NCBI GenBank assembly: GCA_022836615.1
Contig: MU405210.1
Location: 372,001 to 436,000, forward strand
DNA length: 64,000 nt
Reading direction: 5' to 3'
Source: Annulohypoxylon bovei var. microspora
Taxonomy: Eukaryota > Ascomycota > Sordariomycetes > Xylariales > Hypoxylaceae
The position numbers were made by a program, and so were the translations under genes. The stretch's first letter is position 1, and each line of letters opens with the position of its first letter. The notes beneath the pieces were generated by a model, which worked only from the letters and a program-made list of their open reading frames with translations, was not told where the DNA came from and did no database searches. Below, in pieces: positions 45,363 through 58,205 of this stretch.

Positions 45363-47968
45363 ATGACAGTCTCACTTCCACCACAGTCTAATTCGTCTAA
45401 GGACGCCCAGGCTGCTCGCAAACGCCGGAGACGAGCCCCCGCTGGAGGAGCTGCCGATGACTGCTTCACCTGCATTAAGAGGAACACCAAGTGCGATAGG
45501 CGGCGGCCATACTGCTCGCAATGTCTTGAGATTGGGAATGAATGCTCCGGCTATAAGACTCAGCTGACCTGGGGGGTGGGTGTGGCAAGTCGAGGCAAAC
45601 TTCGAGGGCTCTCGTTGCCCATAGCAAAAGCGCCGCCAGTTGCGCCAGTTGGGAAGAAGACGGTGAGCCGAGCCCGAGCAACAACTTCCGCGACAACCTC
45701 GACCCAGTGGAGCGAGCCGGAAAAGAGGCATCACAGGGCTGTCCACCGAGACGATGTCGATATCAACGGAGATCACACTACTTCCGTCCCCACAACACCG
45801 TATGGGACGTATTCGGGATACTCGAGGTTCCCGCATGGCGAACCGACGCCAACTTCCCAAAGAGCATGGGGAGGCCTTTCGACGTACGGCGGCAGTGTAA
45901 GCGCCAACGAGCAGCCCAGATATCAGAAGTTCAGCTCCTCGATGGGACATTTCCCCATAATGGGTGACTCGTTATCATCGTCTGTGGACTCGCTAAACGA
46001 GGTCGACTATACCTTATCACCTATAGGACATGCTTATACTCGAGAGGAGATCCCCTTCGTGCACAGCCCGACTCTCATGTATGAGAACTACACGGGCCAG
46101 AACTCCCCCGCTCCCCAGAGCCCCGCCGGTGCGATTTTAATCGATCAACGAGCACCGACTTCGTGCCCTAGCTTAGTCTATGCCCCGTCAGAGCCGAGCT
46201 CGAGCCTCAGCTCTCACCACGACTCCTTCGAGCCGCAGATGGCCCATAGACTCGTCGCGGATAACGATACTCTGAGTAAGGATCAAGCGTTCCGATATGC
46301 CATGCCTCGGATCACTGACAGCTCCTTGCAGGCGTCCCTGAGATGGAGTCCTACGGCACCAGTCCACATTCCGCAAATAGTTCACACTGGGCCTCTTCGA
46401 TTTCAAGAGATGATGATGTAACGCCTCACGCCGTGGACAACGCTTCCGCTACCCTGTCTCTCCCGTACGAGAGCCAGTCGATACAGGTTAGCCCTGATCT
46501 CATTGCTAAGATGCCATTCTTTATGGACTATTACGAGAACATTATGTGCCCCTCCATGGTTCTTGTAGATGGGCCGAATAATCCATTCCGAGACCACATT
46601 TTACGGCTAGCGTCTGGAAGTCGAAGCCTACAACATGCCATATGTGCCCTCTCCGCGTGCAACCTCAGGATGAAGAGAAGGCTAAGTCTTGGTCAACGTG
46701 CCAGGGACTCGGAAAGCAGCAGCTCTGAGCGACTATCTGATATGCAGTCGGACCATCATTCTTTATCCGAAGAACACCAGCACCGCAACTTGGCCGTCCA
46801 CCTCCTGAACCAACAACTGAACGATCCCGCGAAATCCTGCCACGACTCTGTTCTGGCCACCATCTTACTCCTTTGCCACTACCGCATGGTCGAATCTGGT
46901 GTTGCCAAGTTTCACACGCAATTCGCTGGCGTTAAGAAGATACTCAGCATGCGAGGTTCCGCCCCTTATCAAGGATCGAGCGATTCCGCGTGGATGGAAG
47001 CTATTTTCACCTACTTTGACTCGATATCTGCCAGCATCAACGACCGCGAGGCGCAACTCAACCATTCCTTTTACGGACTCCCCTCTGACGCAAACCTATT
47101 ACCACCAGGAGCCGAGAACTTGGTTGGCTGTGACAGGGAGCTTTTCAAGACTATTAGCAAGCTTGGCCGCCTAAATCTCTTAGCACAGCATCTTCCAGTG
47201 CAGAGCATTCTAGCAACACCTACTGGTCGCGTTGGAACGCCATCGACTTCTTCTCCCCTAGGTTCTCCGCTAGGCCATTCTTTCAAGCAGCCCGCCCCAC
47301 CAATCGGGGATTTCTTCAGCATAAATCATCATCGCTACGACGGCAACGGGTTTTCGTCGCAACTTGACGAAGAGGAGATTCTATCTACAGGAATTTGCTC
47401 CTCGCCTCAATACGACGAACACCGCTCAACTTTTTGGCGCGAGTGGAAGGATGCCCGCATGGCTCTTCAGAGCTGGGAATTTGACCCTCAGCGAGTGGCT
47501 TCGTCTCTTCCTAATTCGGCAACACAGACTCAAATCCGCGACCTACACTGGCTCTCCGAGGCTTTCCGTTACGCTGCTCTACTTTACACCGAGCGCCTAG
47601 CTTCGCCTAACGTACCTTCTACACATAACAACTTCCGCAACTTAGTTAGCCAGGTTGTCTACTACGCGAGCTCGCTCGAGGCCGGCAGTAGCGCCGAGAA
47701 ATTCTTGCTCTGGCCGCTCTTCGTCGCTGGTAGCGAATGCGTGAACGAGCTACAACAAAACATCGTACGCGGCAAGTGCCGCGAAATCATGTCGCGCAGC
47801 GGCTACATGAACAACTTGGCAGCCATCGAAGTACTGGAGAGACTCTGGGCCGGCGAGTACTACGAGCCCCCTACTAGCCCCGGAAAGCTAGGGATGAGGC
47901 GCGGTTGTTTCAACTGGACTAAATGCATTGGCGGACCAGGAGTCGAAGTGGAGTGGATCATGTTTTAA
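45363..47968 (+). CDS. Zn2Cys6 transcription factor with fungal-specific TF domain
   Basis: Exons 45363..46275 and 46332..47968 encode 849 residues. The 56-nt intron (GTAAGG, CACTGAC branch site, TTGCAG) splits a Ser codon and joins two overlapping long frames; without it each frame ends or starts abruptly. A basic KRRRR run precedes a perfect binuclear cluster: Cys34, 37, 44, 51, 54, 61 (C-x2-C-x6-C-x6-C-x2-C-x6-C). Residues about 75-330 are Ser/Pro/Thr-rich and probably disordered. From about 355 on is a Fungal_trans_2/DUF3468-type regulatory domain, starting MPFFMDYYENIMCPSMV and including FRDHILRLASG, HHRYDG and LLCHYRMVESG. It should act in the nucleus as a DNA-binding regulator; target genes are unknown. 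It is isolated: about 15 kb gene-poor DNA upstream, 3.8 kb downstream. A 7-bp inverted repeat lies 33 nt before the start. Confidence 0.94.
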
Positions 47969-50900
47969 TACGGACACCACGCGCACATTATTCTACTAAA
48001 AAAGGAGGCAATCTTGAAAGAGACGGAACTGGAATATATAGGATCATTAGAGGTTTATATCCTTTTTTTTTACTCTTAACATTCTTGTCATATATTTTTA
48101 AACACCTTTTTGTTTTCTACTTTTCTCATCTTCCCCCCTTTTTTATCACGAACTGTACTATTATATATATCGCATGTTGATATCCCCGGTTTATGGTTTT
48201 ACGGCGGACACGAATGAGATCCGGATATGGGCTTTTTGTTTTTATTTTTTTCAACATTGGGAGATGTTCTGTACGAGACAAGTCGGGAAATGTGGGTTGG
48301 ACCTTTTGCTAGAGAGGAGTCAGGGGGGGATGAAAGTGGAAGAGACATGTTTTGAACGATAGTGGTAGAAACTAGCTAGCTATTTAGTTAGTAGCACATG
48401 ACGTGTGAACAGAGACATTCATGCATATGAAGAGACACACAGAAAAGAGAGAACATTTCCCAAACCCAAGCGTAGTTCGTCACTTTGGTCTCGTGATTTC
48501 TAGCACACGCCCGCTGCCGTCCCTCCTTTACCACACCCTCAGTCAGGTTGGGGGTGCATGTGAGCAGCTGTCAGCACGCAAAGCAGATCTCCCGGTGGCC
48601 GACGTCACGCCATAGCGCCTCATATGGCCCCCCCAATACATGGACGAACTGGGCTAGCATATAATGTCTTTAGTAATGGCATATTATACGTACATATCTA
48701 GACTAGTGTACTGTAGACAGGTGTTGGACCGCACACCACCCACCAAACCGACCACCCTTCGTGAACCGAGCGGGAAGGAGCATTCCCACCCTCCCTGGTA
48801 TGTAGGTAATCTTTCCCTCTCCCGCCCCCCATCGTTCCCCATCGTAGACAAATACCGTTCCGTTATGGAGGGAGTTCGACACGGCACAGCCACATCTTTT
48901 TCACAGTCCCATTTTATCAACCGGTAGATAGGGCCAATACTATTCCTGTTTCTCAACCTTATACATATGTATGTAGCAGATAGCTATGTAGCTAGCTAAC
49001 TAGCGTGTATCCACCAAGCGAGTGCGAATTGGTGGTTCAAGCTTCTCAAGCTTCTCGAACCTCATAACACACATGTGAATACCTTCGCTCGGTATGAAGC
49101 CGAGGCTGAGCTAGGAACTGCTAGGAACTCGCCTATATTTAGGCTGCTGCTGCTAGCTATTAGCTATGTTATGCGGTCGGAGTGCTATATGTCCGTTGCC
49201 ATAAGACAAGCCTTAAATCTCTAGTACGAGATCTAGACATATCTGACTAAAGCAATAGCAAAGCTTGTATAGTTGCCTCTTATTGTCTCCTACCTCCGTC
49301 TACTATCGCCCAGGGACCCCCCACTCCCCACACATTTCCTAAATAGGGAGGAAGAAAGAACCGCTGGCAACAGCCCACAGCCTAGCTAACGGGATTTTTC
49401 AACGCCTCGATCCCCCCAAGCCCGTTATTGACGTAATTGGAATATCTGACACATGATATCGGGGAGATCTAGTAGATCAATATGTACCTAGGTACGGACT
49501 AAGTAAGATGCGAAGCATAGAAGAGGCAGATAATCAGACACCGAGCTAAGAACGAGCAGGAGAATTTCCAGAAGGGTTCCGCAGCTACTGGCGCTTATGC
49601 CTTACCCCCCTAACCTAATCTATCCAGCTATAGCTAGCTAGGCAGCTGTCAGTGATAGCCTAAGCCAAGAAGTTGCAACACATGATTTCATGTACAGATA
49701 GGTTACAGATAGGTGTACATTGCTGTACCTATCCCTTTGGTTTTGTTATTTACTTTCTCTTTTCTCTTTAGCTGCTTCTGCCCTTGGGGATGTATCAAGT
49801 CGACGGCAGCGAAGCTTGGTTCGTCCACTTATCGTCCGTCCCACTACTCCCTGGGGGCCTACCAGCGCTATCACACCCAACACTTACCATGATCGTCGCT
49901 GCATAGCTGTGCGGTACATAGTGGTTGCTCACCTTTGTCGGTCACCTTTGCTCGGTATGTCAGACCCACAGGTGGAAGATGGATCTATTGTAGCTATAAC
50001 GCTAGGTACGGTAGATATCCGTGTCAGCAGGCTTACATTCCCCTTTGGCTCACCCACTGATTACTTGTGGGCGATCAGCTATCGAGAATAGTCAATAAAG
50101 CTGTGAACTAGTCGTCTGACCACAGCAGCAGCCTTCCCTGCGAACCGAGTTTGCTGGTTGGCGGATCTGACTTCAGCTCCTTGCTGCTTAGACTAGACGG
50201 TGCGAACCGTAAAGGATGCTATCCGGCGCGCGCCGAGTAAATCTAGATGATTTTCATAGGATGTAGATCGTATGGCGGACAGGTGTAGCTATCTCGTAGG
50301 GAAACGTCAACCGACCCAAACTTCTATCGACGGTTCATCGAGTCGATCAATTCAGCAACCAACTCATGGTCTTAGGGCGGATTTATTGGCCAAGACCTAC
50401 TCCGGGATCCGAGATCTTCCGCCAGGGCAACATCGACGTAGAGCAAGGCCATTGCTAGAGGGATCCACAGAGTAAATCGACGACTATCCCGCACAGGTAG
50501 TAATGCGAACGTACTAGAAAGATGATGGGTATGATCCTGAATGATTTTAGCTTCTTCTTCGCGGGTTCTAGTAGCTCGCCGGATCGGCTAGTCAGGGGAC
50601 CATTTTAGGGGAGTGGCTCCGTGATTCGAGACCGGAGTCGAGAAGCTCTTTAGTTCGGGGGTTATTCCTCATCTATAACTAAGTTGCGCCCTATTATGCG
50701 ACTCTGCGCGCAGCAGGCCGGCCATTGCATCAAAGGTGCGGGCTTGGCCGCATCGGCGGGTTCCAGAAGTTCGTCTGGCTGCCGATTGGCCCTGTTCGGA
50801 CCCTAGCATTCCCTCGGATCACGAAAAGGCTACTGGACCAGGGGGAGTCGGCGATCGATCAGAGATTGGGGGTGGAGCATTAACTAGGTTGATTGCCTTG

Positions 50901-51755
50901 AAGCAACTTAACGAGACGACAGGTTCGTATCCGGAGGAGACTAGTAGTACGTCTATTATGCAGGAATCGTAACATGGGCGTGTTGGGCGTGAGTGTGCGG
51001 GATCTTTGGAATCATCTCGGGACTTGAGAAATTCTGTTACAGTCCCTCGTAGAAAGATGCAACATCAAGGTCTCACTGGACGGGAATTGCACTGCCACCC
51101 CTTTCCGCTCCGAATTGGAATTGGGTGATTGGGTAGGCTTGGAGACAGCAAAACATCCCACCAGAGAGCGGCTCGCTGGCTGTCTAGCTCATAGATTTCA
51201 TGATAAATAGGTACTTGCGTAAGACTTCCCCAGGTTGGACGGCAGATGTTGGAAGCGTCTCGCAACAGGACGAACTAGATAGGGACCTTACCGGACGCCA
51301 AGCCCGACCAACATGCGTTGATCTGTTGCTATGTTGCTATGTGGCAAGATGATGTGCCGCGCAAGGCTATCTCTCGTATCGGCTCTCTCACCCTAGCTAA
51401 CTGAACGGTATTCCGTGTTCTTTACGAAAGTTGACGAATTTCTGACGGATTGTTGAGAACTTCAGAAAGTTGCAGGAGAAGAGTTGTCCACTGTTACACA
51501 GCTGTAGGTAACATTTAACATTGAACATTTAACATTTAAGAAATGCCAAGAGGTCACGTGTCGATAAGATTGTCAGAATGTTATCTTATCGCAAAGTTCC
51601 ATTTTACTTGGCAGCAAGAAATTTTGGTGGAACATTCAAACTCGATGAAATAAACGTAGAAAAAAAAGTATTGCGATATTGCGCATAAGTCGAACACCAA
51701 GCTGGCGGATATCAATACTTAATATTTGAAACCATAAGAGAAAAACAACAACATC
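47969..51755. other. Gene-poor region, no supported gene
   Basis: About 3.8 kb. T-rich tracts at 48060-48140 fit the 3' end of the transcription factor transcript. An AACATTTAACATT repeat lies near 51510-51538, just before NOP16. The ORF at 49720..50091 reads like a signal peptide but starts at TTG and has no ATG. Confidence 0.5.
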
Positions 51756-52482
51756 ATGGGTCGAGATCTCCAAAAGCGCAAGAGGCGATCTTCTCGTCCC
51801 GCCATCCGACAGCCATCGTCGAAACCGAAGCGTCTTCTTAACCCACTGGGAAACGACATTGTGGCGAAGAACTGGTACGTTCTACATTTCAAAGAAAGAT
51901 ACAGCGAAGAAAAAAGCAAATACTAAATTCTGATGTAGGAACAAAAAAGAAACCACGACACAGAACTACCGCCGTTTGGGTCTAGTATCTCGTCTGAAGG
52001 CGCCAACCGGTGGTATAGAGCACAGCGCCGAGCCGAAATCCACGAAACCCGTAGACCCGTTCGCCATCGCCCGGCCGACCGGTGGTGGCGTCATTATTAG
52101 CGAGGTGCGCGTAGAGCGGGACGAGAAAGGACGTATCATACGCGTGCTGGATGGGTTGAAGGACAACCCGCTGAACGATCCTCTCAATGACTTGGATTCT
52201 GACGATGATATGGATGAAGAAGAAGCCGAAGAATGGGATGGTATCGACGAAGCAGAAGAGGGCACCGGGATCTTCCCGGAACTTGAGAATCAAGCGAACC
52301 AACCTATAGCCAAGAAAGCGAAATCTCAGAGCAAGAGAGAGATCGAGTGGTTGCAAAGACTCGTAGAAAAGCATGGCGATGATACGAAGGCCATGGCGAG
52401 GGATCGCAAGTTAAATCCTCTACAACAGACGGAGGCAGATATTGCAAGGAGGATACAGAAGTTGAAGAACACGTCGGCTTAA
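51756..52482 (+). CDS. NOP16: Ribosome biogenesis protein Nop16
   Basis: Exons 51756..51874 and 51939..52482 encode 220 residues; the 64-nt intron splits the Trp codon of KNW, and a TACTAA branch site is visible. The family start is clear: MGRDLQKRKRRSSRP, followed by NPLGNDIVAKNW and TTQNYRRLGL. A strongly acidic tract (LDSDDDMDEEEAEEWDG) lies near residues 128-145. The C-terminal signature is REIEWLQRLVEKHGDD and LNPLQQTEADIARRIQKL. Nop16 is a nucleolar component of early 60S pre-ribosomes, binding with other assembly factors around 25S rRNA domains. Length agrees with yeast Nop16 (about 230). The basic N-terminus probably carries the nucleolar signal. It converges with the MARVEL gene, 573 nt apart. 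Confidence 0.95.
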
Positions 52483-53055
52483 AAAAAGGGGGAAGGGGAA
52501 ATAGGTTATTGGTCTTAAGGGGGGTTTGAGACAACTGCATTGCAAGGCGTTATAGGATCTCAGAATTTGTCTGGCTGATAGAAGCTAGCATTTGACGCAA
52601 CAATGCTCCGAAAGTGCTAGAGCTGATATATCATTGACAACTTAAATACCGTCGTCTAAATACCCATGTATCCATGTATCACGAACCAGTCTAGACAACA
52701 ATCCGTAATTAGTAGAGTAGTACAGTACCACGAGGTTAAAGCATGCCAGATCAACCCCAGAAAACCCCAGAGAACTTTGAATCCTCAATGGATATATTTG
52801 CAGACCTGAACTACGGGGGAAAAAAAAACTGTAACCGCAACAATCGCAGACACTATCCTGGTATCTTTTAAGTGCCATAATGAGCATATGTATCCGGAAC
52901 ACCGATCAACCGTCGTGAGTTTTATACTGGCCCGCCACTCTGTCCCAACGACACATATCTTACTTCGTATACTAGTCGTATACCATCCTAAGGTCGCCCT
53001 TCGAGCTGTTACCGCATTTCCGGCAGCAGGATACCATTACGCCAATTTGAAACGC
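52483..53055. other. Convergent intergenic region, no gene seen
   Basis: This lies between two convergent genes, so it should hold both 3' untranslated regions. No ORF or repeat of note. Confidence 0.5.
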
Positions 53056-54068
53056 TTAATGCAATGTGCGGTCGTAATTCGCAGTAGGAAATTGCACCGG
53101 TCTGTCGTCATCATAGTCTTCTGCTGCTGGTGGTGCGTAGATATGGGGTTGAGGCCTAGATGATTGCGAAGCGTACGGGTCGCCGTAGAGGTCGCTATGA
53201 GCCGGCGAATGGCTGTGCGATCGGTATGCGTTATCGAATGGGTTCTCGAGGGGAGCAGGAGATGTGCTATGCGGCCTGTACGAAGTATCATTTTCGAATC
53301 GGCCACCAAACGAATCCGGGTCGTAGGGGCCGTCGTGATGATCGTCGTGGTCGTGATGGTCGTCCATCTGCACGGGCGCGTATGCTTCCTCGTCGTGGGG
53401 CGCCATCGAGAAGGCAGCCTTGTCTGGGTCAATGTTCTGGCTCGCTCCAAGGTTGTCGTACCCGGGAAGACTGTCGGTCTGTCGGTAGTATCTTAGCGTG
53501 TATACGCTGATGCCTGTTGTCGCAACCCAAGCGAGACTATGCGAACGGTTAGCGGGTATGTTTATCGTCAAGATACGGGCGATGGCTAAATCTTTACAGT
53601 TCAAAGAAGGCGATTCCGACGATAGCCTTGCTGACAGCACAAGCTGTACCACACGAGTTCGCAGTGTTGTATGCCGCCTGACTGGCGAAGCCGGAAAGCC
53701 AGAAGATGGCAAAAACGGAATCAATGACGACCATCGCATGCGGTTCAGCAATCTTCCGGGTTCGCTCGAATCGCGGTGCCATAGCTAGGTAAATCCAGGC
53801 CGGGATAGATAAGAAACACTATTGCAAGAAGTCATGTAAGCACGCGTGCCCCGTCGCATATGAATACGAGGGAAAAAAGGGGGACATCACATACAAGTCC
53901 GAATGTCCAGCCATTATTGCCGTTGATTAGTGAATCGTCTGCTCGGAACAAGACGATCTCGAGTATAAATATTACCACGCCTAATATGCCCTGGAAGATG
54001 TGAAGGCCGAGCTTGGTGTTGGGCACCTTATCGGGGTTGATATCTAGCTTCTCGATGATTGCCGCCAT
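53056..54068 (-). CDS. MARVEL-type four-helix membrane protein
   Basis: Exons 54068..53895, 53818..53598 and 53536..53056 encode 291 residues; both introns have recognisable CTAAC/ATGAC branch sites and keep frame. Four hydrophobic helices: about 20-42 (LGLHIFQGILGVVIFILE), 57-71 (including FLSIPAWIYLAMAP), 81-99 (AMVVIDSVFAIFWLSGF) and 116-141 (from SKAIVGIAFFELLAW). This fits the MARVEL fold of fungal membrane proteins found at membrane subdomains or in vesicle traffic. The last 140 residues are a hydrophilic cytoplasmic tail rich in His, Asp, Ser and Pro, with DDHHDHDDHHDG, and probably disordered. Two small residues pairs of Cys (SCGTAC) sit in the third loop. Family assignment comes from topology and local text; it could also belong to an unnamed relative. 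Confidence 0.8.
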
Positions 54069-55907
54069 TTTCTAACGGCTAAGCCCTCTAGATAGACTTA
54101 AAAGTTAATATCGACAATGCTTGAAGGTTTAGGTACGTTCGGCAGGTTTGCCGAAGGTCTAGTAGAACAGTTGAAGAAATTTACCTCGAAGTAGTACGAA
54201 GCTTGTAAAAACAACCAAAACAGTCAAGTAGGCTGCGTCGTATTTTAGGGGCGGCTTTGCGGCTGATGGGTGGGTTGTCGAAACTTAGGTAGGTAGGTAC
54301 CTAGACTAACAAGGGCTTGGGCAAGTTTCAACTGGAATATCCGTGTTGTGTTCTGTATTGTATTTACGTATGTAGGTATGTATGTATCTAGTCGACTCAA
54401 GATCGCGAAAGGTTAAAAAAAGCAAAAACTCGATTCGAAGAGACAACGAGAGACGGAGAAAGGCCAATTGCGATGGAGTTGCTTTATTATGATGATAATA
54501 TGAAGTTTTTGTGTTTTTGCCTAACTACAGTTACGTATTAGCTGACATGAGCTCGGGCTGATGAATATCGATTGCGCGTAATGTAATAGGGAGGGTCTCG
54601 AAGAACTCGGAAGGTTTCTATTTTTAAGCTCAGCCACAGTTGAGTGGGGATATTTTTCCTTACATTCAGTTAGACGAGTCTATTAGCGACAAAACATAGC
54701 CTATCACCGCCACCCTAGGACTATGCTTTCCTCGCTGAGCCACTATTTATGTATTGTACGCACCGGTCCTCCTGTTAGCGCTTTCAGTGACGTTCCAGCT
54801 GGGCGGCTGAAGAAACAATGATCAAAACCAGTTGGTCTTCTATGCAAATACGCTATTGTCGGCATGAAAAATGAGAAACATGACCAATCTATCATTTATT
54901 CCGCCGTAACCGCAAGAAACAAAAAAGAAAAGAATTAATTAAAAGATTACATATGAATACCTAGGATCCCCCATCCCCCCGGACTCTTGTCTTGGAGTTG
55001 TCTCACTCTCTCCGAATGTATTCGTCTACATAATTCTCGACACCTCAGCCTATCTCTCCGCCACATACATATATGGGCCTTCATGCGATATGGATGTATG
55101 TACATAAGTATCCTGGCTTTTTAGCTTTCCCTTGTGTTCCATCCACTTAATACGGCGTACCGACGCTCACTATCCGCAATGTAAACCACTGTTGCATCTT
55201 ATCGGATAGATACCTATGTACATCAGGACCGTGCAACCCGCCGTTATTTTCCCGCCTATAACTGCTGCCGTCCCGAAAATAACAGCCGCTGACGGAATGG
55301 CGCCGGTATGGAACCGATATTTCTGAATTTTAATCTCGCGCCCTCTCCTTTTCGGGACATGACTGCTTGAAGAGTCATTGTTCCACCTACGTATTTCACT
55401 TCTTGATGCCTCGATTCAAAGTCATGACCATCTGTCTAGGTATTTGGGTAAGACACCATACCAGATAATAAAGTTGATAAATTGAAAGGAAGCTGCTACT
55501 TGTTACCTCCATTGATTTCAACTGTCCGGCAAACTCTAACTTAGTGCATGATATATATCCGTGTTCGCGGCATCCGAAAATTCGGTAAAGCGTCCATAGG
55601 TAGGCCGCTAGATGCCGATGATCGGGGCCGTTAATCAAAAACGCAATCCGAGGTCGCGCCCTTCTTTCGAGCTATCTAAACCCCGGCAAACACATAATCC
55701 TTAAATCCGTCTCAGTTTCCGCCATCTTCATTTTTTAATTATCGGATACATATCTCACTATTCCTCCCTCAATCATTTATTCTTTTATTACTTACCTATA
55801 GTAACGATCTCCTGCATAGTAGTGGGACCGATTGTTGCAACCATATTGAGCCACTTAAGTGAATGGGAGTAGGGCCACGTTAAAAGGACTTCGGAAGCAT
55901 TGTTGAC
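54069..55907. other. Divergent intergenic region, no supported gene
   Basis: About 1.8 kb between the MARVEL gene and the MFS gene, which diverge. GGTAGGTAGGTACC sits near 54288 and GTATGTAGGTATGTATG near 54368. The 80-aa minus ORF at 55396..55638 has no recognisable features. Confidence 0.5.
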
Positions 55908-57884
55908 ATGACGGGGATCGAGGATATATCCACTCAGGACAACGTTCCGCCACTGCCGGCGAACGGGACCACGCAGGGACAGAACGATGAAAGGACACCT
56001 TTGCTAGGGGATCAAAACAAGAATGCCTTTCCGGCTGAAGAGGCTCCATCGATCCACGACGATGATGAGCAAATCATCATTGTCGAAGAAGTGAAAGGGT
56101 TTAAATTATGGCTCATTCTCAGCACATGTTGGATAGGCGTCTTTCTTGGTGCTATCGATTCCACTATCATCGCCACGCTGTCGGCTCCCATCTCTAGCGA
56201 GTTTCACTCTCTAAGTCTGTTATCATGGCTTGCCACTGCTTACCTAATCTCAAATGCGGCGTGCCAGCCCATATCCGGAAGACTGACGGATATCTTCGGG
56301 CGAGGCCCCGGTCTCGTGTTTAGTAATATCTTCTTTGCTGCCGGGAATCTCATTTGCAGCTTCGCACAGGACGCAAATGTCATGATCTTCGGAAGAGTTA
56401 TCGCTGGTATTGGAGGAGGCGGCTTGATGTCTATTAGTACTTTCTTAGGTACCGATCTTGTTCCTTTACGAAATCGCGGCGTTATTCAAGGAATAGGAAA
56501 TATCTGTTACGGATCCGGAGCAATGCTAGGTGGTGTGTTCGGAGGTTTAATCAACGACTATTCGTCATGGGGCTGGCGTCTGGCTTTCTTGGTTCAGGTT
56601 CCTCCGATTTTGGTTTCGGCCGGTCTAGTCGCCTATCTCGTTCGATTACCACCAAAGGTATCAGAGAAGTCATACTTATCTCGCATCGACTTTACGGGCG
56701 CCTTCTCGCTCATAGTCTTCCTCGTCCTACTCTTGCTCGGGTTGAATGCCGGGGGTAATTTGGTGCCGTGGATTCACCCCTTGCCGTTGACTACCTTGCC
56801 ACTGTCGTGCGTGGCATTCATTGCTTTCATTATCTGGGAATCCCGTGCCAAGCAACCTGTCATCCCGGTCCGTCTTCTTTTAGACCGAACCGTTTTCACG
56901 GCCTGCATGACGAATCTACTATGCTGCATGGTAAACATGATGGCGCTGTTCTACGCTCCCGTCTATATGCAGACGCGCGGAAGTTCTGCCACGGACTCTG
57001 GCCTAGTAATCTTATTCTCGCCTATCGGTATCTGCTTCTGCTCGGTTGGAAGCGGATTTATCATGAAGAAAACTGGACGCTATGGTAAGTGAATAAGGTC
57101 CCACTCTAAAACGTCAAAATCCCTTTTCAACGAATTCTTCCTTTTACCCAGTACTTTATTCCATGCATACGCTAACTATGAAGTAGTAAGTAATTGACAC
57201 CTTCTAAACTCGGGATTTATATGCAATGTCCCCTTTTCGGTCACAGCTATGTGCGCGTAAAGTTTAAAAGACCCAACTTATCTCCGCCACCCTTCCCCAT
57301 CGAGATTCTCATAGTAAGCAAATGTATACGCCCGCTGCATGAAACTAACAATGCAGTAGTTAGCCCTAGGTATCTTGGCTGTATTACTGCAGCTCGCCGC
57401 TGTCGTCATCCTTACAACCCTCAAAGAGAACTCTCCAGAATGGCCCCTGATGATCGCTTTCCTATTTCTCGGCGCTGGCCATGGCGCCATGCTTAATATA
57501 ACGCTTATAGCTTGCCTAGCAGCCGTGGACCACTCACACCAAGCCACCGTCACATCCGCAACTTACGCTTTCCGATCGGTTGGCGGAACGGTCGGCATTA
57601 CTATTGCGTCGGCTATCTATCAGAATGTGCTGAAGACCCAACTGTGGGAACGGTTCGGCGACTTACCCGGCGCCGCGGAGGAGATTCGCAGAATCAGAGA
57701 CGATCTAGACGAGTTGAAGCACCTCCCCGAGGGCTGGTACGACGGCGTCATCGCCTCGTTCATGGAAGCCTTTAGGAACGTGTGGTTTACGATGTTAGGG
57801 TTGGCAATCTTAGGGCTGATCAGTGTCTCGCTGATGAGGCAGCACAAGCTACACTCGACTTTATCTCGGAATGAAAGCGACTAG
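55908..57884 (+). CDS. MFS transporter, DHA2 type (vacuolar Vba/Fnx-like)
   Basis: Exons 55908..57084 and 57364..57884 encode about 565 residues with some 14 membrane helices, the DHA2 layout. Motif A-like GRLTDIFGRG and motif C-like GNICYGSGAMLGGVFGG are clear, as are DSTIIATLS in helix 1 and WGWRLAFLVQVP. These match fungal vacuolar basic amino acid (Vba) and Fnx transporters more than drug pumps. The hydrophilic N-terminus has an acidic dileucine signal ERTPLL (28-33), the usual vacuolar targeting motif, which supports that location. Likely substrates are basic amino acids, exchanged for protons; this is inference. The intron is 279 nt, far longer than others here, yet splicing gives a natural KTGRYGALGILAV join; an acceptor at 57370 would remove two residues. 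It converges with the DUF6594 gene. Confidence 0.9.
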
Positions 57885-58205
57885 AGGACTATATATCGAC
57901 GCAAGTGCACGTTTGGTGTTACGGAAAGTTATACGAGACATGATTGAATGTAGACGGTTCTAAATCTTGCAAATTGAGGCTAGAAACTAAAATTCGAAAA
58001 TATTTCAGACTTATAGAAAAACAGATGGATCGCAACTTGGCGCGTTGAGTGCAGCATATCATCTTCTTCTAAGATCACCCAACTAGATATATCAAATCAA
58101 GCAACCAAGTCCTAGCACGTCGATACCCTTTCGTGTGTTCTTGTATCTTGGCTACAGCACAAAGCTAGCTTATAATGTTCATTTTTACCTAATTCGCGTC
58201 GTTAT

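Noticed and set aside
49720..50091. ORF beginning with a signal-peptide-like hydrophobic run
   Set aside because: The first codon is TTG, no in-frame ATG precedes it, and the rest is not protein-like. The hydrophobic start comes from a pyrimidine-rich tract.
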